A DNA stretch of 64,000 nt from Mycobacterium attenuatum. GTDB lineage: Bacteria > Actinomycetota > Actinomycetes > Mycobacteriales > Mycobacteriaceae. Where the stretch lies: assembly GCF_900566085.1 (NCBI RefSeq), contig NZ_UPHT01000073.1, forward strand, positions 62,001 through 126,000. The letters run 5' to 3'. The notes under the pieces are model-generated. The model saw only the letters and a program-made list of their open reading frames with translations, made no database searches and was not told where the DNA came from. The position numbers and the translations under genes are program-made. This document shows, in pieces, positions 29,617 to 39,700 of this stretch (position 1 is the first letter of the stretch; every line of letters begins with the position of its first letter).

Positions 29617-29691
29617 GCTGCGATCATCTCGCATGCCGGGTATCGCCATCCGCATGTGGGGTCGGTCACGGGACTGGGGGATGATGGTGGG

Positions 29692-30339
29692 GTGCCTGAC
29701 GAACCAACGGGATCAGCCGATCCGCCGACCACGGCGGGGGATGGCAGGGTAGCCGGGAAGGCCGAGGCTTCCGCGTCGCAGTCGCCGCCCAGGCGGCTGC
29801 GCTTGCTGCTGTCGGTTGCGGCGATCGTGTTGGCGCTGGACATCGTCACCAAGGTGCTGGCCGTCAAGCTGTTGCCGCCAGGACAGCCGGTGCCGATCAT
29901 CGGCGACACCGTGACGTGGACTTTGGTGCGCAATTCCGGTGCCGCTTTCTCCATGGCGACCGGCTACACCTGGGTATTGACGCTGATCGCGTCGGGCGTG
30001 GTCGTTGGTATCTTCTGGATGGGACGACGGCTGGTGTCCCCCTGGTGGGCGCTAGGGCTGGGGATGATTCTGGGTGGCGCCATGGGCAATCTGGTTGACC
30101 GGTTCTTCCGGGCGCCGGGGCCGCTTCGGGGACATGTCGTCGACTTCTTGTCGGTCGGCTGGTGGCCGGTGTTCAACGTCGCCGATCCGTCGGTGGTCGG
30201 CGGTGCGATCCTGCTGGTGGTCCTGTCGATCCTGGGCTTCGATTTCGACACCGTAGGCCGGCGTAAAGCCGACCGCGCCGCACCGACTCGGCGCAAGGCC
30301 GACGGAGACACTGGCCGGCGTAAGGCTGATCAACACTGA
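29692..30339 (+). CDS. lspA: Lipoprotein signal peptidase (SPase II)
   Basis: A 215-residue membrane aspartic protease that removes signal peptides from prolipoproteins. Four membrane segments are seen, and the catalytic aspartates lie in [13 protein letters not shown] (D about 143) and [12 protein letters not shown] (D about 166). [12 protein letters not shown] is the conserved family loop. The GTG at 29692 gives [10 protein letters not shown], as in M. tuberculosis. The cytoplasmic tail is longer than usual because RRKAD occurs three times in it (30257-30336), a small repeat expansion. It overlaps the next gene by one base, so the two form an operon. Confidence 0.96.
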   Translation: MPDEPTGSADPPTTAGDGRVAGKAEASASQSPPRRLRLLLSVAAIVLALDIVTKVLAVKLLPPGQPVPIIGDTVTWTLVRNSGAAFSMATGYTWVLTLIASGVVVGIFWMGRRLVSPWWALGLGMILGGAMGNLVDRFFRAPGPLRGHVVDFLSVGWWPVFNVADPSVVGGAILLVVLSILGFDFDTVGRRKADRAAPTRRKADGDTGRRKADQH

Positions 30340-31265
30340 TGGCCGACCGCTCGATGCCCGTCCCGGAGGGCTTGGCGGGCCTGCGCGTGGATGCCGGGCT
30401 GGCGCGTCTGCTCGGACTTTCCCGCAGTGCGGTGGCGTCCATCGCCGAAGACGGCGGCGTTCAACTGGACGGCGTGCCGGCGGGCAAATCCGACCGGCTG
30501 ACATCGGGGGCGTGGCTGGAGGTTCGGCTGCCCGAGGCGCCGCCACCGCTGGAAAACATACCCGTCGACATCGAGGGCATGACGATTCTGTATTCCGACG
30601 ACGACATCGTCGCGGTGGACAAGCCGGCCGCGGTCGCCGCGCACGCATCGGTGGGCTGGACCGGTCCCACGGTGCTCGGCGGTCTTGCCGCTGCGGGTTA
30701 TCGCATCACCACATCCGGCGTGCACGAACGGCAAGGCATTGTGCATCGCCTCGACGTCGGCACCTCCGGGGTGATGGTGGTGGCATTGTCGGAACGGGCG
30801 TACACCGTGCTGAAGCGCGCATTCAAGCACCGCACCGTCGAGAAGCGGTATCACGCTCTGGTGCAAGGACACCCCGATCCGTCCAGCGGCACGATCGACG
30901 CACCGATCGGCCGCCACCCCGGCCCCGAATGGAAATTCGCGGTCACCACGAACGGCCGGCACAGCGTGACCCACTACGACACCATCGAGGCTTTCGTCGC
31001 CGCCAGCCTGCTCGACGTAGAGCTCGAGACCGGACGCACTCACCAGATCCGGGTGCATTTCGCCGCGCTGCGCCATCCCTGCTGCGGTGACCTGGTTTAC
31101 GGAGCCGACCCCAAGCTGGCGAAAAAGCTTGGCCTGGAACGGCAGTGGCTGCACGCGCAGTCGCTGGCCTTTGCTCATCCCGCCGATGGCCGGCGGGTGG
31201 AGATCGTCAGCCCCTACCCGGCGGACCTGCAGCACGCGCTGGAGGTGCTACGAGCCGAGGGATGA
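30339..31265 (+). CDS. RluD-family ribosomal large subunit pseudouridine synthase (Rv1540-like)
   Basis: A 308-residue RNA pseudouridine synthase. The N-terminal S4 RNA-binding domain covers about residues 8-70 ([20 protein letters not shown]). The catalytic aspartate is in [15 protein letters not shown] (about 134-148), and [17 protein letters not shown] is the conserved motif III. It isomerises uridines in 23S rRNA. The exact target site is not predictable; it is like RluD by layout. The ATG overlaps the lspA stop by one base, an arrangement common in bacteria (lspA-rluD). Confidence 0.93.
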   Translation: MADRSMPVPEGLAGLRVDAGLARLLGLSRSAVASIAEDGGVQLDGVPAGKSDRLTSGAWLEVRLPEAPPPLENIPVDIEGMTILYSDDDIVAVDKPAAVAAHASVGWTGPTVLGGLAAAGYRITTSGVHERQGIVHRLDVGTSGVMVVALSERAYTVLKRAFKHRTVEKRYHALVQGHPDPSSGTIDAPIGRHPGPEWKFAVTTNGRHSVTHYDTIEAFVAASLLDVELETGRTHQIRVHFAALRHPCCGDLVYGADPKLAKKLGLERQWLHAQSLAFAHPADGRRVEIVSPYPADLQHALEVLRAEG

Positions 31266-31369
31266 TGGCGGGCTCAGTCGACTGGCTTCCGGACCTCCGT
31301 CCCGCGTCGATCTGGTGCCACCACGATCGTCATAGCGGTGACACCATCGAGTCGGAAGGGGAGATCAAC

Positions 31370-31750
31370 ATGCAGTACTGCCTACTCATGCACTACCAGG
31401 AGGGCGGTCAGATCGGGCTGAGTGACGAAGACATGGCCCCCGCACGGGCGGCGTTCGCCACGTATGCCGACGATCTCGACGCGGCGGGGGTGCTGATCGG
31501 GACCCAGGTGCTGCAGCCGGCGGTCGCATCCACCACCTTGACTGCCCACCACGGTGTCCCGCAGATTCAGGACGGACCGTTCGCCGACACCAAAGAACGG
31601 CTCGGCGGGGTGTTCGTCATCGAGGTGCCCGACCTGGATGCGGCCCTGTCATGGGCGCGACGGTGCCCCGCGGCCGCATGGGGGACGGTCGAAATACGGC
31701 CCGTTGCAGTCACTTACGCTCGCGGTAAGGGGTGGTATCGCCCTGGGTGA
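31370..31750 (+). CDS. YCII-related (DGPF) domain protein
   Basis: A 126-residue protein of the YCII/DGPF fold. The name motif appears as IQDGPFADTKERLGGVFVIEV (about 65-85, first 20 key residues around DGPF), with MQYCLLMHYQEGG at the start and FVIEVPDLDAALSWARRCP. GGAAGGGGAG sits upstream of the ATG at 31370. The function of DGPF proteins is not settled. They are typically coded beside ECF42 sigma factors, and here the sigma factor begins one base after this stop, so the pair is a regulatory unit (known association, seen here). Confidence 0.88.
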   Translation: MQYCLLMHYQEGGQIGLSDEDMAPARAAFATYADDLDAAGVLIGTQVLQPAVASTTLTAHHGVPQIQDGPFADTKERLGGVFVIEVPDLDAALSWARRCPAAAWGTVEIRPVAVTYARGKGWYRPG

Positions 31751-31751
31751 G

Positions 31752-32969
31752 GTGCGTGCTCGGGTCGCTGAATTGGCTCGCGGATCATACGGTCGGTTGT
31801 TGGCGCTGCTGGCCGCGCCAACCGGCGACATACCCGCGGCCGAAGACGCCCTCGCCGACGCGCTGGAGCGCGCGCTCATCCGCTGGCCCGTCCAGGGAAT
31901 ACCGGCCAATCCGGACGGCTGGCTGCTCACCGTTGCCCGCAACCGGCTGCGCGACCGATGGAAGTCGCATGCCTACCGAATGACCGATATGCTCGATGAA
32001 ACAACTTCCGCCGCATACGAATTCAACGATGATCCGGATGCGATTCTGGACCGCCGCCTCGAGCTGATGCTGGTGTGCGCGCATCCGGCAATCGCCGAGA
32101 ACTGCCGCGCACCCTTGATGCTGCAGACCGTGCTCGGTATCGACGCGGCCGCGATCGGCCGGGCGTTCTCGATTCCGGCCGCCACGATGGCGCAGCGACT
32201 GGTCCGTGCCAAGCGCCGAATCCGTGACACGCGCATACCCTTCGTGGTGCCGGCTCGCGCCGAACTCGACGAGCGGCTGCCTGCGGTTCTGGAGGCCGTA
32301 TACGGAGCGTTTGCGATCGACTGGCAGGCAGCGCCGTGCGCTGAACCGACGGAATCGTTGTCGGCTGAGGCGCTGCATCTGGGATTGCTGCTGGCCGAAT
32401 TACTGCCCGACCAGCCCGAAGCACTCGGCTTGGCGGCGCTGCTGTGTCTGTCGGAGTCGCGTCGGGCTGCGCGGCGCACCAGCCGGGGCGAGTTCGTGCC
32501 GCTGGACGAACAAGACGCCCGGCTCTGGGATTCGGTGATGATTGCGCGGGGGGAGGTACTGCTGCGTCGCGCACACCGCATCGGCTGTCCTGGGAGATAT
32601 CAATACGAGGCGGCGATCCAGTCGGCGCATTGTGTCCGCGCGCACGGCGGTCACGTCGACTGGTTATCGCTGCGCAAGCTGCACCGCGCGCTGTTGCGTG
32701 TCGCGCCGTCGCTGGGTGCGTCGGTGTCGCTGGCGGCAGTTGACGCTGAGCTCGACGGGCCGCAGGCCGGGCTCAGCGCGCTTGATGCGATTGCCGACCC
32801 TGCGGTTGCGCGGTTCCAGCCGGCCTGGGCCGTCCGGGCGCATCTGCTGGTCGCATTCGGGCGTCCCGCGGCCGCCGCGCAGGCCTACCGCACGGCCATC
32901 GACCTGAGTACAGACGCCGGCGTCGTCACATACCTGCGGCGCCGGCTTGCCGCAGTGGGCGAGCGCTGA
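31752..32969 (+). CDS. ECF42-like extracytoplasmic-function sigma factor with C-terminal extension
   Basis: About 405 residues. Region sigma-2 lies near residues 8-75 (DIPAAEDALADALERAL, NPDGWLLTVARNRLRDRW) and sigma-4 near 105-165 (SIPAATMAQRLVRAKRRIRD). The remaining 240 residues are helical and include LDEQDARLWDSVMI, typical of the TPR-like extension of ECF42 sigma factors. No anti-sigma factor gene is adjacent, which fits ECF42, where the extension itself is needed for activity. The GTG at 31752 is preferred because it follows the YCII stop at once; the frame stays open further upstream inside the YCII gene. M. tuberculosis H37Rv has no such pair at this spot, as I recall. Confidence 0.85.
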   Translation: MRARVAELARGSYGRLLALLAAPTGDIPAAEDALADALERALIRWPVQGIPANPDGWLLTVARNRLRDRWKSHAYRMTDMLDETTSAAYEFNDDPDAILDRRLELMLVCAHPAIAENCRAPLMLQTVLGIDAAAIGRAFSIPAATMAQRLVRAKRRIRDTRIPFVVPARAELDERLPAVLEAVYGAFAIDWQAAPCAEPTESLSAEALHLGLLLAELLPDQPEALGLAALLCLSESRRAARRTSRGEFVPLDEQDARLWDSVMIARGEVLLRRAHRIGCPGRYQYEAAIQSAHCVRAHGGHVDWLSLRKLHRALLRVAPSLGASVSLAAVDAELDGPQAGLSALDAIADPAVARFQPAWAVRAHLLVAFGRPAAAAQAYRTAIDLSTDAGVVTYLRRRLAAVGER

Positions 32970-33002
32970 CTCATCGTGGGTTGCCGACCGGTTCGGCCCG
33001 GC

Positions 33003-33413
33003 TCAGACCCTGGCCCTGGAGCTCTCGTCGGATGCGATGTCGGCGGCCAACGGTGAGATGACCTTGAGGATTTCGGTGACCGTTGCGGGTGGCACGCCGG
33101 CGGCGGTCAGCGCGTCGCCCAGGTGTCCGGCCACCAGGGCGAAGTGGTGCATGGTGATGCCGCGGCCCTGATGTACCTGCTTCATGGGCGCGCCGGTGTA
33201 GGGCTGCGGTCCGCCCAGGGCTGCGGCAAAAAATTCCGTCTGTCTGCCCTTGAGCCGGCTCATGTTCGTGCCGGCGAAGAAGCCAGCGAGTTGGTCATCG
33301 GCGAGCACCCGAACGTAGAAGTCGTCGACGACGCCCTCGATCGCCTGGTAGCCACCGACCTGGTCGTAGATGCTGGCCGGTTCGCGTCTGCGGAAGCGTG
33401 ACAGTAGTTCCAT
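33003..33413 (-). CDS. glbN: Group I truncated haemoglobin
   Basis: A 136-residue truncated globin (trHbN) that turns nitric oxide and oxygen into nitrate. Visible are the B-helix tyrosine in [13 protein letters not shown], the E-helix [16 protein letters not shown], and the proximal histidine region [18 protein letters not shown]. The pre-A extension [20 protein letters not shown] is present, as in M. tuberculosis GlbN where it affects dynamics. M. tuberculosis carries lprI just downstream of glbN; here that place is taken by the YCII-sigma pair, and no lprI is seen. It is divergent from the gene at 33641, with about 227 bases between. Confidence 0.95.
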   Translation of the reverse strand: MELLSRFRRREPASIYDQVGGYQAIEGVVDDFYVRVLADDQLAGFFAGTNMSRLKGRQTEFFAAALGGPQPYTGAPMKQVHQGRGITMHHFALVAGHLGDALTAAGVPPATVTEILKVISPLAADIASDESSRARV

Positions 33414-33640
33414 CCGGTCAGGGGAACAGCTCGGCGTTGCTTGGCCGTTAGGGCGCGATCACCCCCGGATTATCTGCTGTAACAAGTCGATTGCGTAGCA
33501 ACGCGGGTGGCGGCCCCGTTTTTTGGAGGTGTGGGCCGGCCCGGTTTGGCGACGGGTTCGCCCCAGTCGTTGACCGATGCCCTAGGTTTGCTTCATGACC
33601 AACGTCACATCCACCACACCGCCATCAGGAGCGACAACCG
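33414..33640. promoter_or_regulatory. Divergent promoter region of glbN and the SDR operon
   Basis: A 227-base spacer between two outward-facing transcription units. No gene fits. The region near 33468-33500 (GGATTATCTGCTGTAACAAG) is A/T-richer than its surroundings and may hold promoter boxes. No operator repeat was recognised. Confidence 0.4.
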
Positions 33641-34657
33641 ATGAATCTTGGTGACTTAGCGAACCTCGTCGAAAAGCCGTTCGCGACGGTGTCCAATATC
33701 GTCAACACGCCGAACTCTGCCGGGCGATATCGGCCCTTCTATCTGAGGAATCTGCTCGATGCGGTGCAGGGCCGGACGCTGGGCGACGCGGTTGAGGGCA
33801 AGATCGTCCTCATCACCGGCGGATCGTCGGGTATCGGCGAGGCGGCCGCGAAGAAGATCGCCGAGGCCGGCGGCACGGTTGTGCTGGTCGCGCGCACCAG
33901 GGAGAACCTGGAAAAGGTGGCCGAGGATATCCGCGGCAATGGCGGGGCCGCGCACGTCTACCCGTGCGATCTGTCTGACATGGATGCCATCGCGGCGATG
34001 GCCGACCAGGTACTGGCGGATCTGGGCCGGGTCGACATCCTGATCAACAACGCGGGCAGATCAATTCGGCGCTCACTGGAGTTGTCGTATGACCGGATTC
34101 ACGACTACCAGCGGACCATGCAACTGAACTATCTCGGCGCGGTCCAGCTCATCCTCAAGTTCATTCCGGGTATGCGGGAACGCGGATTCGGCCAGATCAT
34201 CAATGTCTCGTCGGTCGGCGTGCAAACTCGCGCTCCGCGTTTCGGCGCTTACATCGCCAGCAAGGCCGCGTTGGACAGCCTGTGTGACGCGCTGCAAGCC
34301 GAGACGGTCAACGACAACGTGCGGTTCACCACCGTGCACATGGCGCTGGTGCGAACGCCGATGATCAGCCCGACCGCGATCTACGACAAATTCCCCACGC
34401 TGACCCCGGACCAGGCGGCCGGTGTGATCACCGACGCGATCGTGCACCGGCCCCGGCGGGCGAGTTCGCCCTTCGGGCAATTCGCGGCGGTGGCCGACGC
34501 TGTCAACCCGGCCGTCATGGACCGGGTCCGCAACCGGGCGTTCAGCATGTTCAGGGATTCCGCCGCGGCCAAAGGAGGCGAATCACTAACGGACACATCG
34601 GATTTGGACAAGAGAAGCGAAACATTCGTGCAGGCGACCCGAGGGATACATTGGTGA
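33641..34657 (+). CDS. Short-chain dehydrogenase/reductase, fatty acyl-CoA reductase-like (Rv1543-like)
   Basis: A 338-residue SDR. After a 50-residue N-terminal extension the NADP-binding motif is LITGGSSGIGEAAAKKIA (about 56-73). NNAGRSIRRS follows, and the catalytic YxxxK is in FGAYIASKAALDSL (Y about 202). The extension and tail resemble the C-terminal reductase part of mycobacterial fatty-acyl-CoA reductases, the usual annotation for Rv1543 (341 residues). It probably reduces a long-chain acyl or keto substrate. It is followed four bases later by a second SDR gene, so the pair is one operon. Confidence 0.9.
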   Translation: MNLGDLANLVEKPFATVSNIVNTPNSAGRYRPFYLRNLLDAVQGRTLGDAVEGKIVLITGGSSGIGEAAAKKIAEAGGTVVLVARTRENLEKVAEDIRGNGGAAHVYPCDLSDMDAIAAMADQVLADLGRVDILINNAGRSIRRSLELSYDRIHDYQRTMQLNYLGAVQLILKFIPGMRERGFGQIINVSSVGVQTRAPRFGAYIASKAALDSLCDALQAETVNDNVRFTTVHMALVRTPMISPTAIYDKFPTLTPDQAAGVITDAIVHRPRRASSPFGQFAAVADAVNPAVMDRVRNRAFSMFRDSAAAKGGESLTDTSDLDKRSETFVQATRGIHW

Positions 34658-34661
34658 CATC

Positions 34662-35465
34662 ATGAGTCTTCCCAAACCGAACAAGCAGGCCACCGTCGTC
34701 ATCACCGGCGCCTCATCAGGTATTGGAGTCGAACTGGCTCGCGGTCTGGCCCGCCGCGGCTTTCCGCTGGTGCTGGTCGCCCGGCGCCGCGAGCGTCTCG
34801 AGGAACTCGCCGAACAATTGCGCGGGGAGTTCTCGGTGGGCGTTGAAGTCTTGCCACTCGATCTGGCCGATGCGCAAGCCAGGGTACAGCTGGCCGATCG
34901 GCTGGGTAGCGACGAGATCGCCGGTCTATGCAACAGCGCGGGCTTCGGCACCAGCGGCCGTTTCTACGAGATGTCACCCGAGCGCGAAAGTGAGCAGGTC
35001 ACCCTCAACGCGCTGGCTCTCATGGAACTCACCCGCGCAGCACTGCCCGGCATGGTGGAGCGGGGCGCGGGCGCGGTGCTCAACATCGCGTCGATCGCCG
35101 GCTTCCAGCCGATTCCGTTCATGGCGGTGTACTCCGCCTCGAAGGCCTTTGTGCTGACCTTCTCCGAAGCCGTCCAAGAGGAGCTGCACGGAACCGGCGT
35201 GTCCGTCACGGCATTGTGCCCGGGCCCGGTGCCCACGGAGTGGGCCGAGATCGCCAGCGCCGAGCGCTTCAGCATTCCGATCGCGCAGGTATCGCCGCGC
35301 GACGTCGCCGAAGCCGCGATCGCGGGGATGCTCGCCGGTAAACGCACCGTGGTCCCCGGAGCAGTGCCCAAATTGGTCAGCACCGGTGGCAGATTCGCGC
35401 CGCGGACCCTGTTGCTGCCCGCGATCCGGATCGGCAACCGGCTGCGTGGGGGACCCGGTCGCTAG
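34662..35465 (+). CDS. Short-chain dehydrogenase/reductase (Rv1544-like)
   Basis: A 267-residue SDR, a ketoreductase by family. The cofactor site is VVITGASSGIGVELARGLA (about 8-26), the structural NSAG is CNSAGFGTSGRF, and the catalytic YxxxK is MAVYSASKAFVLTF (Y about 159). It starts four bases after the previous SDR stop. The two SDRs may take successive steps on one lipid substrate (inference). Corresponds to Rv1544 in M. tuberculosis by position and length (267). Confidence 0.9.
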   Translation: MSLPKPNKQATVVITGASSGIGVELARGLARRGFPLVLVARRRERLEELAEQLRGEFSVGVEVLPLDLADAQARVQLADRLGSDEIAGLCNSAGFGTSGRFYEMSPERESEQVTLNALALMELTRAALPGMVERGAGAVLNIASIAGFQPIPFMAVYSASKAFVLTFSEAVQEELHGTGVSVTALCPGPVPTEWAEIASAERFSIPIAQVSPRDVAEAAIAGMLAGKRTVVPGAVPKLVSTGGRFAPRTLLLPAIRIGNRLRGGPGR

Positions 35466-36255
35466 AGCGTGTCAGCTCACGTGGCATCTGTCTCAGCAGT
35501 CTCGGTAGGCGTCGTCCGGCGCCGGGCGGACGGCGATTGGCCCAGTTCAACTTGAGCATCCCAGCTGAGATTGGTCGGTGGCTGCGATGGATGGGTGTTG
35601 GGTCGTTAGTTCCGCCGGAGATGGATGGGGTGCGGGCGTTGAAGCAGGTGTCGGGCTAGGCGATGCTGACGGGGCGGTGCTTCGAGGTTGGTTGCCGGGC
35701 TGAGGTGATCCCGCGGGCTACCGCGGGCTTTCTGCATGCTGCTACGAAGCTGTATCGACTTGATCAGCGCGTCGACGGGCACAGCCTTGGAGCCCACGCT
35801 TGCTTTGGCGGTTGTAGTCGGCGGTGATATGCGGCTTTCGCTTGAACCTCTTGCAAAGGCCCGGTATTCGGTGCAGGCGCAGAAGCTTCATGCGTCATCA
35901 GGCGCAGAAGCTTCATACGTCATCAGGTCGGCTTCCGCGTATCGAGTGTGCGATGACGGCTTTGGAGTGTGCGGTGACGGCTTTGAGCGTGCGCGCAGGG
36001 CGGTACATCCGCGCGCGGCCCACCCTGACGGCACGCTCGACGCCATCAGCGCACACTCGGCGCCATCAGCGCACCGTCGAGGCCATCAGCGCACACTCAG
36101 CGGGCCATGCGGCCCGCATCGTCGCCACGGCTAGGTGTGATTGCCGTGCTCCTCAGCGGGCCATGCGGCCCGCATCGTCACCACGGCTAGGTGTGATTGC
36201 CGTGCTCCTCAGCGGGCCATGCGGCCCGCATCGTCACCACGGCTAGGCTCGTGCG
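35466..36255. repeat. Repeat-rich spacer: 25-bp and 56-bp tandem repeats
   Basis: About 790 bases with no convincing gene. Two 25-bp direct copies beginning GGCGCAGAAGCTTCAT lie at 35876-35925. The motif GCCATCAGCGCAC occurs three times in 36040-36095. A 56-bp unit beginning CTCAGCGGGCCATGCGG repeats at 36096-36151 and 36152-36207, with a third partial copy at 36208-36247. One base differs between the first copy and the others. The unit includes the palindromic ATGCGGCCCGCAT. Open frames crossing the repeats look repetitive and lack motifs. It looks like a minisatellite (VNTR) locus. M. tuberculosis has the small gene Rv1545 about here, which I do not recognise in this window. Confidence 0.8.
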
Positions 36256-36687
36256 ATGGCTTCCGTTGCGATGACCGCCGACGTTCCGATGACCCCACAC
36301 GACACGTGGGCGCACGTTTCCAATCTGTCGGAGTTGGGTGATTGGCTGGTGATCCACGAGGGATGGCGCAGCGAGCTCCCGGACGAGTTGAGCGAAGGCG
36401 TCGAAATCGTGGGTGTGGCCCGGGCCAAGGGCATGCGCAACCGAGTCACCTGGACGGTCACCAAATGGAATCCGCCCCACGAGGTTGCACTGTCGGGCTC
36501 CGGCAAAGGCGGCGCCAAGTACGGTGTCACCCTCACGGTGATACCGGCAGAAGACGGATGCAGCCTTGGCTTGCGCCTTGAACTGGGCGGTCGCGCGCTG
36601 TTCGGGCCGGTGGGTTCGGCAGCTGCCCGAGCCGTCAAGGGCGACGTGGAAAAGTCGCTGCAGCAGTTCGTCGAGCTGTATGCATAG
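36256..36687 (+). CDS. SRPBCC-fold protein (polyketide cyclase/START-like, Rv1546-like)
   Basis: A 143-residue single SRPBCC domain. The pattern [20 protein letters not shown] with a helix-capping DW ([11 protein letters not shown]) and the closing long helix [19 protein letters not shown] are typical of the polyketide cyclase/dehydrase type, which binds hydrophobic ligands in a deep cavity. No ligand can be inferred. It corresponds to Rv1546 by position. The last 56-bp repeat copy ends about eight bases before the ATG, so the repeats form its 5' leader or promoter. Confidence 0.85.
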   Translation: MASVAMTADVPMTPHDTWAHVSNLSELGDWLVIHEGWRSELPDELSEGVEIVGVARAKGMRNRVTWTVTKWNPPHEVALSGSGKGGAKYGVTLTVIPAEDGCSLGLRLELGGRALFGPVGSAAARAVKGDVEKSLQQFVELYA

Positions 36688-36754
36688 CGACCACGCGACA
36701 CACTTCGCGACACGCGCGAAAGCCGTCGGTGCTCAGTCATAGACTGGCGTCCCT

Positions 36755-39700
36755 ATGAGCGGTTCTTCGTCGCGGAGCTTCGTGCACCTGCATAACCACA
36801 CCGAGTACTCGATGCTGGACGGTGCCGCGAAGATCAACCCCATGCTGGCCGAGGTCGAGCGGCTGCAGATGCCGGCGATCGGCATGACCGATCACGGAAA
36901 CATGTTCGGCGCCAGCGAGTTCTACAACTCGGCGACTCAGGCGGGGATCAAACCGATCATCGGCGTCGAGGCGTATATCGCGCCCGCGTCTCGTTTTGAT
37001 ACCCGGCGCATCTTCTGGGGCGACCCGAGCCAGAAGGCCGACGACATCTCGGGAAGTGGCTCATACACCCACTTGACGATGATGGCCGAGAATGCCACCG
37101 GCCTGCGCAACCTGTTCAAGCTGTCGTCGCTGGCATCCTTCGAGGGCCAGCTGAGCAAGTGGTCGCGCATGGATGCTGAGCTCATCGCCGAGCACGCCGA
37201 GGGAATCATCATCACCACCGGCTGCCCCTCGGGTGAGGTGCAGACCCGCCTTCGCCTCGGTCAGGAGCGTGAGGCGCTGGAAGCGGCGGCCAGATGGCGC
37301 GAGATCGTGGGGCCGGACAACTACTTCCTCGAGCTGATGGATCACGGGCTGACCATCGAACGGCGGGTCCGTGAGGGGCTGCTGCACGTCGGCCGCACCC
37401 TCAACATTCCACCGCTGGCCACCAACGACTGCCACTACGTGACCCGCGACGCGGCCCACAACCACGAAGCGCTGCTGTGCGTCCAAACCGGCAAGACCCT
37501 GTCGGACCCCAATCGCTTCAAGTTCGACGGCGACGGCTACTACCTCAAGTCGGCCGCTGAAATGCGCCAGATCTGGGACGACGAGGTCCCCGGCGCCTGC
37601 GACTCCACGCTGTTGATCGCCGAACGCGTGCAGCCATACGCCGACGTGTGGACACCGCGTGACCGGATGCCGGTCTTCCCGGTTCCCGACGGCCACGACC
37701 CCGCGTCCTGGTTGCACCATGAGGTGGCCGCGGGACTGCGCCGAAGGTTCCCCGACGGACCGCCCGAGAGCTACATCACCCGCGCGGACTACGAGATCGA
37801 TGTGATCTGCGCCAAGGGTTTTCCGTCCTACTTCTTGATCGTCGCCGACTTGATCGGCTACGCGAAGTCGGTCGGCATCCGCGTCGGACCGGGCCGCGGC
37901 TCGGCCGCCGGCTCCCTGGTCGCTTACGCCCTCGGCATCACCGACATCGACCCGATTCCGCACGGTCTGCTATTCGAGCGCTTCCTCAACCCCGAGCGCA
38001 CGTCGATGCCCGACATCGACATCGACTTCGACGACCGCCGCCGCGGCGAGATGGTGCGCTACGCCGCCGACAAATGGGGCCACGACCGGGTAGCCCAGGT
38101 CATCACCTTCGGCACCATCAAAACCAAAGCGGCACTGAAGGACTCGGCGCGAATCCACTATGGGCAACCCGGCTTCGCGATTGCCGACCGGATCACCAAG
38201 GCATTGCCGCCAGCCATCATGGCCAAGGACATTCCGCTGTCGGGCATCACCGATCCCGCTCACGAGCGATACAAGGAAGCCGCTGAGGTTCGCGGCCTGA
38301 TCGAAACCGATCCGGACGTGCGCACCATCTACCAGACCGCACTCGGGCTGGAAGGCCTGATCCGCAACGCTGGCGTGCACGCCTGTGCGGTCATCATGAG
38401 CAGCGAGCCGCTCACCGAGGCCATCCCGTTGTGGAAGCGACCGCAGGACGGGGCCATCATCACCGGCTGGGACTACCCGTCGTGTGAGGCGATCGGCCTG
38501 CTGAAGATGGACTTCCTGGGCCTGCGCAACCTGACGATCATCGGCGACGCGATCGATAACATCAAGGCCAACAAGGGAATTGACCTCGACCTGGAATCGG
38601 TGCCGCTGGACGACAAGCCCACCTATGAACTGCTGGGCCGCGGCGACACCCTGGGTGTGTTCCAGCTCGACGGCGGCCCGATGCGCGACCTGCTGCGCCG
38701 CATGCAACCGACCGGCTTCGAAGACATCGTCGCGGTGCTGGCGCTGTACCGGCCTGGCCCGATGGGCATGAACGCCCACAACGACTACGCCGACCGCAAG
38801 AACGGCCGGCAGGCGATCAAACCGATCCATCCCGAGCTCGCCGAACCGCTCCGCGAGATCCTGGCCGAAACCTACGGCCTCATCGTCTACCAAGAGCAGA
38901 TCATGCGCATCGCGCAGAAAGTGGCCAGCTACTCGCTGGCCCGAGCCGACATTCTGCGCAAGGCGATGGGCAAGAAGAAGCGCGAAGTGCTCGACAAGGA
39001 GTACGAAGGCTTCTCACAGGGCATGCAGGCCAACGGATTCTCCTCCGGTGCCATCAAGGCGCTGTGGGACACCATCCTGCCGTTCGCTGACTACGCGTTC
39101 AACAAATCGCACGCCGCCGGCTACGGGCTGGTCTCCTACTGGACGGCCTACCTCAAGGCCAACTACCCGGCCGAATACATGGCCGGCCTGCTGACTTCGG
39201 TGGGCGACGACAAAGACAAGGCAGCCGTCTATCTGGCCGACTGCCGCAAGCTGGGCATCACCGTCTTGCCGCCGGACGTCAACGAGTCCGGGCTGAACTT
39301 CGCGTCGGTGGGCGAGGACATCCGCTACGGCCTGGGCGCGGTACGCAACGTTGGCGCCAACGTCGTTGGCTCGCTGATCCAAACCCGCAACGACAAGGGC
39401 AAATTCACCGACTTCTCGGACTATCTGAACAAGATTGACATCTCGGCGTGCAACAAGAAGGTCACCGAGTCGTTGATCAAAGCAGGGGCGTTCGACTCGC
39501 TGGGCCATGCTCGCAAAGGTCTGTTCCTGGTCCACACCGACGCGGTGGACTCGGTGCTGGGCACCAAGAAGGCCGAGGCGATGGGGCAGTTCGACCTGTT
39601 CGGCGGCAATGACGACGGGACCGGCGCAGCGGACCCCGTGTTCACCATCAAGGTCCCCGACGACGAGTGGGAGGACAAGCACAAGCTGGCCCTGGAACGA

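Noticed and set aside
35736..36134. Possible 132-residue gene in the repeat-rich spacer
   Set aside because: Much of it is direct repeats, and it lacks a ribosome site and any recognisable domain.
36096..36247. 56-bp repeats as a CRISPR array
   Set aside because: The copies are directly adjacent with no spacers, and no cas genes are near.
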